Positions 57,349-64,000 of a stretch of 64,000 bases of DNA are shown one piece after another. The notes beneath the pieces are model-generated. The model saw nothing but the letters and a program-made list of their open reading frames with translations. It had not been told where the DNA came from and made no database searches. The DNA lies in NCBI GenBank assembly GCA_019426215.1, contig CM033401.1:18109134-18173133 (forward strand), in the 5' to 3' direction. The number at the start of each line of letters is the position of its first letter. Position 1 is the first letter of the stretch. The position numbers were made by a program, and so were the translations under genes. The DNA is from Buddleja alternifolia (lineage: Eukaryota; Streptophyta; Magnoliopsida; Lamiales; Scrophulariaceae).

Positions 57349-58524
57349 GGAAAAATTGCAAATTTGGTACCATAGAATAAGGCAAGTTCGCAAATGGTAC
57401 CACGCTTTTCGCTTTTCACTTTTCTCACTTTTGGTACCAAAAATGCTTTTTTTTCTCACTTTTGGTACCGCCGTTAGTTTTTTGACGGATTTTGTGCACA
57501 TGTCCGTTAAATTTTGATTTTTGAGGGAACATATATCGTTTGGGGCTGATTTGGAGGGAAATACACGGTCAAATGGGTCAAATTTGATCAATTTAACTTT
57601 TTAAGGCCATTTTTTGTGATTTTGCTCATTGAGATAAAATTTTCCGCAACAATACAAGAGAATTGATAAACGAACTCCGCAACAATACAAGAGAATTGGA
57701 GAATCAAATTGTTGCAAATGGGGCAAATGAAATTGGTGAGCTACAAAATGAAATTGATGAGTTACGAAATAGGCTCATCAATTCGCATAAGAGATGAAAA
57801 ATAAGGCAACATTTGTTTCTTGTAGCAGTGTTTCTTTGTATCATTTGTTGGATGTTTTGAGTTAGTCCTATGTGTGTAGTTTCATGGGAAGAAAACGGTT
57901 CATGAATCCGAGCTTTCTACAATGAGTTATGAAGTTTCTCGTGACGACGCGCACAGCTGTCTGCACAGCCGACAAATTTTTAGCTAACTTTGAATACAAA
58001 ACTGCTTTGTTCTAGACGTCTCCTGATTATGTACGATATATGTGTGGATAGCCCTATGTGTGCAGTTTCATGGGAAGAAAACAGTTCATGAATCCGAGCT
58101 TTCTACAATGAGTTATGAATTTTCTCGTGACGACGCGCACAGCTGTCTGCACAACCTACAGATTTTTAGCTAACTTTGAATACAAAACTGCTTTGTTCTA
58201 GACGTCTCCTGATTATGTGCAATACATGTGTGGATAGCCCTATATATCTAGTTTCATGGGAAGAAAATGGTTCATGAATCCGAGCTTTCTACAATGAGCT
58301 ATGAATTTTCTCGTGACGACGCGCACAGCCATTTGCACAGCCGAGAAGCTCCAAAAAGTTAACGGACATGTGCGAGGCACATGTCAAAATTCGTCAAAAA
58401 ACTAACGGTGGTACCAAAAGTGAGGAAAAAAAAGTATTTTTGGCTCCAAAAGTGAGAAAAGTGAAAAGCGTGGTACCATTTGCGAACTAGCCTTATCCTA
58501 CGGTACCAAAATTGCAATTTTTCC
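57349..58524. mobile_element. MULE-like MITE, 1176 bp, long inverted ends and internal tandem repeat
   Basis: The ends are about 150-bp inverted repeats: GGAAAAATTGCAAATTTGGT on the left, GGAAAAATTGCAATTTTGGT as complement of the right. They continue with GGTACCACGCTTTTC and CTCACTTTTGGTACC. GGGCAATTA and AGGCACTTA (57340-57348, 58525-58533) look like a 9-bp duplication with two mutations, as expected for Mutator-type elements. The core has no gene, but two and a half copies of a 186-bp repeat related to the repeat of the 6.5-kb MULE-like element. Confidence 0.8.
57863..58345 (-). repeat. 186-bp tandem repeat (2.6 copies) in the MULE-like MITE
   Basis: Units start at 57863, 58049 and 58235 with TAGTCCTATGTGTG / TAGCCCTATGTGTG. 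Shared words with the 177-bp repeat (complement form, 48060-48600) are CTATGTGT, TTCATGAATCCGAG, CTACAATGAGTTATG, TTTCTCGTGACGACGCGCA and AAATTTTTAGCT, in the same order. Confidence 0.8.
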
Positions 58525-58595
58525 AGGCACTTAATATAAAATATATCATTGAACTCGTGTTGGTCCTGAATACATTTTTTTTTTTTTTAATCTTT

Positions 58596-59197
58596 GATGT
58601 AGTTTACACTTAGTCTTTCGCATAATCTCAAAAAGTAGGAATATCTATTATCTCCTAACTTAGGGTGCGGTGCGTTTGGCCCAATGGTTGAAAAATTAAA
58701 ATATGTGTTGGGAATCCAAACGTTATTTCGATGACTGATTGACCTCTTTTTTTATAATCTTGTTTGGACATTTTTTGGATTACAAAATCATGTTTTGACA
58801 ATGATGAAGACTTCTTAGGTTTTGTCATAATCAATTTTATGAGAATCAATTATCTCACAGTCAGACATGCAAAAGTTTGGCCAAATTCAGCGTTAATGCA
58901 TTAGAAAAATACGAAAAAGTTAGTAGATGATGTCAAAATAATTAGGGCTTTGTCTTGTATTCGAAATCCAATTCTCAATTCTCAAACATTTGGAAATTCT
59001 AGATTATGTTTGGGTCATTTTCTTTCACAAAAATGTTTTGATTCTCCATTTTCATTCATACAAAATCTAACCACCACAAAAATAAAAAAATAAAAAGTTT
59101 AAAAAAATAAAATCACAAATGGCCTTAAAATGCCTTTCATCTCATTCTAAAATTTTTGAATCATAATATCACTCTCTTTACCATCTTTCAATGACAC
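58596..59197. other. Spacer before the second CTCGAG-family element
   Basis: AT-rich, no ORF with coding character, and no repeat recognised apart from T and A runs. Confidence 0.65.
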
Positions 59198-60477
59198 TGT
59201 TTACACTTAAAAATACTAAACGGGCTTTTCGAATTAAAAAAGGCCCAATAAAGAAGTAATCGGAAAATAATAATCAAATTGGGCTTATGTTCGAGTAAAG
59301 CCTGAAAAAGGAATGACTTGGGTAAAGTCGAATGGACCTAGGTTTGAAGAAATCAAGAACAAAGACAAATAGAACATTCGAAAAAGAGTATGGAACAGCC
59401 CAATAAGGATAAGAGAAAGGGTAAGCCCGAACCCAAAAAAATCAACTTAAACTCGGGCGCCAAAATCAGAGAAATTTGAAAGAGCAGTTGAAGACGGTTG
59501 ACAGTGATTCCAGAAGTAGAGGAGAACGTGGAGGTTGCGAAGAAACCGACAAAAGAAGTGGAGTATATAAGCGCGAAGAGAAAGAAAGAAAAAAGAGATC
59601 ACAAGATCATCAGACTTCTACATTTTCAATTCTCTTAGAATTAGCTCTAGCCTTAGGAGTAGTTTCTAGCGTAATGTAGGAGTAGATTGTAGCGTAAATT
59701 AGGAATAGCTGTAGTGTAATTTAGTATTAGACTCGATGGGATTTGCCTTCAAGGCTTATATCAGCATTGCTTGCTTGTAGTTTTTCAGAATTGAAGACTT
59801 TCATGGAGGTATAAATTATCTTGTATTCAGATTTAAGTATCGAATAGGTAATTTGTATCTTGACTTGAGTTTTTCATTCTTCATTCTCATATTCGAAATG
59901 AACAACTAAAACGTCAATTAACGCGACTCGAACGTAGGGGTTGAAAAATAATACATTCGATCGAGAGATTCTCATAGAGGTATAAAATTATCTTTTATTC
60001 AGATTTAAGTATCGGATAGGTGATTTTTATCTGGACTTGAATTTTTCCTTCACTATGTTACTATTTCATTTGAAGACGATAATTCGCCTCGAATCCAACT
60101 ATCGTATTCAAAAAAAAGATTCTCACGTAGGTATAAGATTATCTTTTGTCAGATTTAAGTATCTGAGAGATAATTTTTATCTGGACTTGAATCTTTTCTT
60201 TCATCTTATTATTGCATTCGAAGATAATAATCAACTTCTAATTTAAGACTTGAAAGTCTTTCGATTCACTGTTGTTCATACTCGAAATCAATAATTAAGA
60301 ATTGCGGTCCGAATAACAATTTTAAACAACACGACGAAGTGTTAAAGTCTGAACCACCGTCTAGCGTATCGAATTCGAACGCGGGGGTTGTGAGATAATT
60401 CTCAGTGGAGAATTATCACGGGGCTTGAGTTAATCGAATTAGCTCTTCCTTATTCAATTTGTTTTTATCCAGAAACA
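59198..60477 (+). repeat. 5' LTR of the partial CTCGAG-family element
   Basis: 1280 bp, TG...CA. TATATAA near 59565 lies 40 bp before the conserved ATCACAAGATCATCAGACTT block, so transcription probably starts there. U5 holds three imperfect repeats around AGATTTAAGTATCG. Confidence 0.85.
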
Positions 60478-60483
60478 AATTTT

Positions 60484-60501
60484 TGGTGACCACAGTGGGA
60501 G
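60484..60501 (+). other. Primer-binding site, possibly tRNA-Arg type
   Basis: TGGTGACCACAGTGGGAG lies six bases after the LTR; the sister element has TGCGACCACAGTGGGAG. From memory this fits the complement of a tRNA-Arg end, as used by some Tat/Ogre gypsy elements. That assignment is tentative. Confidence 0.55.
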
Positions 60502-60539
60502 TTGCTTTTTGCGTAACTGACTTCCGATAAAAGTATAAA

Positions 60540-61484
60540 ATGTCTGAGGATTTTACTCGAGAAGAACTCGGTGAGGACCTGGAGACCCAACCCATCTCGA
60601 AACATAAAGTTAGGGCCGATAAGACGTACGAACAGTTTGTTCGGGTTATGAAGCAAACTCTGATCAATGCTCGAGAAGATCAGCGAAGGGAATTCAATGA
60701 TCACTACCGAGCATTAGCCCAGGAGTCTGATCGCATATTTACAGCAATAGTAAAAGATATTGCTGTAAGCGCTCGAGAAGGCCTTGCTCGAGAGGTCACT
60801 CGAGTGATAACAGAATTAGGAGAAATCTTTAATCAAACTTGTGACTCATTTTATGGCATGATAAATGCACTGGTGGTGACGGCACTCGAGCCTCTAATCA
60901 ACCGACATAATATTTTAATCGAAAAGGTATCACAGTTGGTAGAACCAAGAATTCAAAGTAGATACATTAATCCAAGCGAGATTCCTCTGGGGTCTCCTCG
61001 AGAAAACGGGCCTCGAAATGGTCAATTCGAAATTGGTCGGACTTCGGGACCTTCACCTTTCGAGGGTAATAATAACGTTAATCTTAATCCTCACAATGTA
61101 AGTGCAAATCATAACCAAACACCATATCCCAATGCGTATGATGCTAGCTCGAATGCAAATAATACTCAAAATACAAGACCTAGTGGCCTCGTACCACTGA
61201 ACGGGATGGGACAAAATCCGTTGGGATATCCGCCAAATATGAATTTTGGAAACCTCGAGACCGGGTTTAACTTAGCCCAGGGATATTTTGCTGGGGGGCA
61301 AAACCGGCATCAAGGGCCAAGCTTTCCTGGGGTGTCGCATAACCCCGTGAATGTAGGGAATCAGAATTACCTGGATGTCAAAATAATCCGAATTTTAATT
61401 ACATTCCAAATAATATCCAAGTACCATATGCAGGGGGGCAAGTTCTGCCCGATGCCCACATGGGAGGAAATTCGAATTGAGTAG
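60540..61484 (+). CDS. Gag-like protein of the CTCGAG-family element (314 codons, 3' truncated)
   Basis: The ATG at 60540 lies 39 bp after the primer site and gives MSEDFTREELGEDLETQPIS. Residues about 20-150 are charged and helical (VRVMKQTLINAREDQRREF, LAREVTRVITELGEIFNQT), probably coiled-coil. From about 155 the chain becomes Asn/Pro/Gly-rich (FEGNNNVNLNPHN, NPLGYPPNMNFGNLETG), low in structure. The last 30 residues are probably out of the original frame, because the DNA there (61390-61480) equals the repeated block of the sister element. No zinc knuckle is present. Position right after the primer site argues for Gag or an ORF1 upstream of gag as in Ogre elements. I do not recognise the sequence itself. 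Confidence 0.6.
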   Translation: MSEDFTREELGEDLETQPISKHKVRADKTYEQFVRVMKQTLINAREDQRREFNDHYRALAQESDRIFTAIVKDIAVSAREGLAREVTRVITELGEIFNQTCDSFYGMINALVVTALEPLINRHNILIEKVSQLVEPRIQSRYINPSEIPLGSPRENGPRNGQFEIGRTSGPSPFEGNNNVNLNPHNVSANHNQTPYPNAYDASSNANNTQNTRPSGLVPLNGMGQNPLGYPPNMNFGNLETGFNLAQGYFAGGQNRHQGPSFPGVSHNPVNVGNQNYLDVKIIRILITFQIISKYHMQGGKFCPMPTWEEIRIE

Positions 61485-61583
61485 CAAAGAGAAACACTGG
61501 GTTATGCCAAATTGTCTCGAACAAAGCTACAAGATAAAAATGAGGATAAGTCAACGAAACTTGCATCCTCGAGATAAGGCACA

Positions 61584-61679
61584 CTCGAAATATTATGTGC
61601 TCGAAATGAGACATACTCGAAATACTATGTGCTCGAAATGAGGCATACTCGAAATACTATATGCTCGAAATGAGACTCC
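61584..61679 (+). repeat. 32-bp tandem repeat, three copies
   Basis: CTCGAAATACTATGTG followed by CTCGAAATGAG(A/G)CATA is repeated three times with few changes. It marks the end of the CTCGAG-family sequence, and copia homology starts right after it. Confidence 0.85.
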
Positions 61680-62372
61680 CTGAAGCTTATCTTCCTCTTG
61701 TTACCATAATCTCTACCATTAAGCCTCTCCCCTCATACTCCAAAGTTCGTAAGCTTCTCCTTCTTCATGAAAGCCGCGAAAAATGATTTCATTACACACC
61801 TCCCACCCGTGACTCTGCCACCGCCCTTTTTTCTCAAAACCCAAATCCTACTTAATAATTAGGATTATTATCGGGGTTGAGGTAGAGGTAATGGCAAATT
61901 TAATAATTGTTCTAGTAACAATAATGGTGGCTATCAACATATTTCACATCCGCAACCTCTAAAAGCACCCCCGTGATTCACTTACAATTGGTCCCAAATT
62001 CTCCAAATGGGTCACGCCCACCAGTCCAAATCCAAAACACAGCCCGCGTGGTTTCTTTCAACAGTCAGCATAATGGGCTCTCCCAGCAGATCAACATGCC
62101 TCTTTGGACCGTCTCTGCTTCAGAGGCCCCCGATTCTCCCAATGACCCACCACCCTACATGAATTTGGCCTACATCACCGCTCCCACCTACTCTGGACCA
62201 TATCTGCCCGCGTCACCCAGCCCACTTATCTAATCTTCGTCTAGCTCGGTCCATTCATCCTCTCCAGCGCCCAACATGCACTCAACCCTTATAGACTTGT
62301 CTTTTCTTATTCAGACCATGACTCTCGCAACCCGACGAACTATGGTATATGGATACTTGAGCAAGCTCGTAC
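61673..62372 (+). pseudogene. Copia B gag remnant
   Basis: Near 61675 the frame reads LPEAYLPLVTIISTIKPLPS and SKVRKLLLLHESRE, the C-terminal gag pattern of Ale-type copia. A Gly/Arg- and Asn-rich zinc-knuckle linker follows (about 61870-61960), then Pro-rich sequence with several frame changes up to the protease region. No part is intact. Confidence 0.65.
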
Positions 62373-62837
62373 ATGATCCCTAACCAAGGTAAGCTGCACA
62401 CTATTTTACCTTCTCGTATTTCAAATTCAATTATTGTTGGAAATGATGATGTACTCCCGGTTCAATCTGTTGGTCACTCCACTTTTCACTCCCCTTCTCG
62501 TCCTCTCCATCTTAACAACATTCTTGTTTCCTCTCCCTTAGTCAAGAATCTTATCTACGTTCGTAAATTTACTAAGGATAACCATTGCTCCATTGAATTT
62601 GACCGTTTTGGTTTTTCTGTTAAGGATCTTAAGACAGGAACTCTTTTCGTTCGAAGTGATAGCGACAACAATCTCTATCCTCTTCATGACATTTCTACCG
62701 CCCTTATCTCCTCGTACTCTCTCCTGGCTCAATCTCCCACTATTTGGCATCGTCGCCTTGGTCACCCTGGAAGCTCTATTTTTGATGTTTTAGCTAGTAG
62801 AAATTTTATTTCATGTAATAAAAATAGTTCTAAGTAA
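62373..62837 (+). pseudogene. Copia B protease C-terminal part and GAG-pre-integrase
   Basis: The frame reads IVGNDDVLPVQSVGHSTF, HLNNILVSSPLVKNLIYVRK, FDRFGFSVKDLKTGTLFVRS and IWHRRLGHPGSSIFDVLASR. This is the standard run from the protease C-terminal half into the HxxxH pre-integrase motif. The catalytic DTGA part lies upstream in the broken section and is not recognisable. It stops at TAA, 62835-62837. Confidence 0.85.
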
Positions 62838-62849
62838 TTACGTTCTGCT

Positions 62850-63600
62850 TGTCAGTTAGTAAAGCATAAACACTTGTCTTTTTCAAATTCGTACTCTCGC
62901 AGTTCACATTTATTTTATATTATTCACTCAGATCTTTGGACTTCGCCAGTCCCTAGCTTAAATGGTTTTTTCTATTACATTCTTTTTCTAGATGATTTTT
63001 CTCATTTTTTGTGGGTTTTTCCTTTATGCAATAAATTGGATGCTTCAAACATTTTTCTCAATTTTTATTCTTACAAATCAGTTTCAATCAAAAATGAAAA
63101 ACTTCAATGTGATCATAGTGATGAATTCGATAACAATTTTTTTCATGATTTTTTTGCCAAACACAGTGTGCACTTTTGTTTTTCTTGTCTCCATGCATCC
63201 CAACAAAATGGCAAAGCCGAACAAACCATTCAAACTCTTAACAATATGATTCACACTCTTCTCTTCCAAGCCACTCTCCCCCCCTCCTTCTGGCCCAAGG
63301 CATTGATCATGGCAGCTCATCTTTCAACATCCTACCCACTACCACTCTTTCCTATCGCACTCCCTTTGTGTTAGTCTATCATATAGCTCCCACCTACACA
63401 CATCTTTGTACCTTCAATTGCCTCTTCTATCCTAATCTTATAGCAACAACTCAACACATGCTCTCCCCTCGCTCCACTACTTACCTATTTCTTGGCTATC
63501 TGTCCAATCGTCGTGGCTATCGATGTCTTGACTTAACATCCAACAAAATAATCATCTATCGACATGTCATGTTTGATGAAAGCACTTTTCCTTTTTCGTC
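62850..63600 (+). pseudogene. Copia B integrase
   Basis: After the stop, SACQLVKHKHL (zinc-finger cysteines) leads to the core. The first Asp is in IHSDLWTSP, the second in QCDHSDEF (degenerate GGEF), and the Glu in SQQNGKAEQTIQTLN. FWPKALIMAAHL follows. The frame then breaks near 63330 and continues from about 63368 with CTFNCLFYPNL, SPRSTTYLFLGYLSNRRGYR and IIYRHVMFDESTFPF. The triad is present but the reading is broken. Confidence 0.88.
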
Positions 63601-64000
63601 AGTAGATTTCCCACCGCCGCCCCTTTCTACGATATCCTCTGCCAGCCGACGACCTGTTCCCTCTTCTTTATCACTCACCAACCATTCTCGTGCCTGCTCC
63701 CACATCGGTTGCTTCTTCCTTGCCGAATGCGTCTTCCCCGTCATCGACATCTTCGTCTCCGCCAATTACCGCTGCACCTATTGCGTCACCACCCCATCCC
63801 GTCTCTACCTTACCCACTCATTATATGATTACTCATTTCAAGACTGGAATTACTAAGCCTCATTAGCTTTTTAGTCTTTCGGCTTCCATTCCTACCCCCT
63901 ACTCATCCATTCCTCGGTCTTATGCTCAAGCTCTATGTGATCCAAACTGGAAAGCTGCAATGGATTCTGAGCTTCCTACTCTTTCATCTAATCACACGTG
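63601..64000 (+). pseudogene. Copia B linker and start of reverse transcriptase
   Basis: A Pro/Ser-rich linker (63601-63860) is broken by a stop near 63856. Near 63905 comes PRSYAQALCDPNWKAAMDSE, the conserved opening of copia RT. The rest is outside the window. Confidence 0.75.

Larger units (their letters stand above)
57061..58595. repeat. About 170-bp tandem duplication, second copy split by a MULE-like MITE
   Basis: Copy 1 (57061-57228) contains ACATGGGTGTAGATGTAATT, TCTTTCGTGAGGGATATAGA and CATTGAACTCGTGTCGATCC. Copy 2 starts at 57229 with the same order, stops at 57339 and resumes after the MITE at about 58534 with CATTGAACTCGTGTTGGTCC. The MITE was thus inserted into an existing tandem repeat. 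Confidence 0.85.
59198..61680 (+). mobile_element. Partial LTR element related to 49303-53182: 5' LTR, primer site and gag
   Basis: An LTR (59198-60477) opens TGTTTACACTTAAAAATAC and ends CAGAAACA. It shares with the other element TGAAGACGGTTGA, ATCACAAGATCATCAGACTT and GTAGTTT..AGCGTAATGTAGGAG blocks, at lower identity. The primer site and an intact 5' gag part follow. No protease, pol or 3' LTR is present; the sequence gives way to a copia fragment near 61680. It may have been cut by deletion or by insertion of other DNA. Confidence 0.8.
61673..64000 (+). mobile_element. Ty1/copia element B (Ale/Retrofit-like), 5'-truncated, runs off the window
   Basis: Pieces of gag, protease/pre-integrase, integrase and the start of RT follow in order on the + strand with many stops and shifts. 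There is no LTR or primer site at the left, so its 5' end was lost. The typical Ale/Retrofit wording (HSDLWTSPVPSLNGFFYYI, LASRNFISC) supports the lineage. It is unrelated to copia A. Confidence 0.85.

Overview
This is plant nuclear DNA, almost certainly from a eudicot. The evidence is one intron-containing nuclear gene for a chloroplast (thylakoid-lumen type) cyclophilin, surrounded by plant-type LTR retrotransposons (Ty1/copia, Athila-type Ty3/gypsy), a CACTA/EnSpm element, MULE-like and hAT-like elements. AT-rich spacers separate them. I cannot name the species; a Lamiales-like repeat flavour is only a guess. No RNA genes, CRISPR arrays or bacterial features were seen.

Layout. 1-7731: a Ty1/copia element (A) whose 5' LTR is cut by the window edge. 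Its gag, integrase, RT and RNase H are frameshifted and its protease is missing. 7732-13810: a stack of LTR debris. Copia A sits in a + strand LTR of a family I call L2, which sits in a - strand L2 LTR. That LTR also received a 3.6-kb TG...CA LTR-like insertion with an AATAT duplication, which itself holds a hAT-like MITE. 13811-14289: unassigned spacer.

14290-42307: an old Athila-type gypsy element (LTRs about 1.2 kb, GTCGC duplication) inflated to 28 kb by nested insertions. A copia-type solo LTR interrupts gag. Two L2 solo LTRs in opposite orientation lie 70 bp apart in the RT. One of these carries a MITE and a young 6.2-kb non-autonomous Athila relative with one intact ORF. A 5.3-kb CACTA element with a Ulp1-like terminus lies in the 3' non-coding part. 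Almost every junction has a target-site duplication, so insertion order can be read.

42538-49050: a 6.5-kb non-coding MULE-like element (11-bp duplication) packed with about 177-bp tandem repeats and with 21-22-bp repeats built around TACGTCA. 49303-53182: a non-autonomous LTR element rich in CTCGAG/TTCGAA, ending 255 bp upstream of the cyclophilin start. 53438-56644: the cyclophilin gene, two exons, 296 codons, the only convincing host gene. 57349-58524: a small MULE-like element sharing the tandem repeat of the large one. 59198 to about 61680: 5' LTR and gag of a relative of the CTCGAG-rich element. From about 61680 to the window end: a decayed Ale/Retrofit-type copia element.

The most interesting signals are: helically spaced TACGTCA arrays inside a MULE-like element; one tandem repeat shared by two MULE-like elements with different termini; and MYB/AC-element repeats (TGGTAGGTG) just upstream of the TATA box in two unrelated LTR families, one of them nearly identical to the known stress-response motif of tobacco Tto1.
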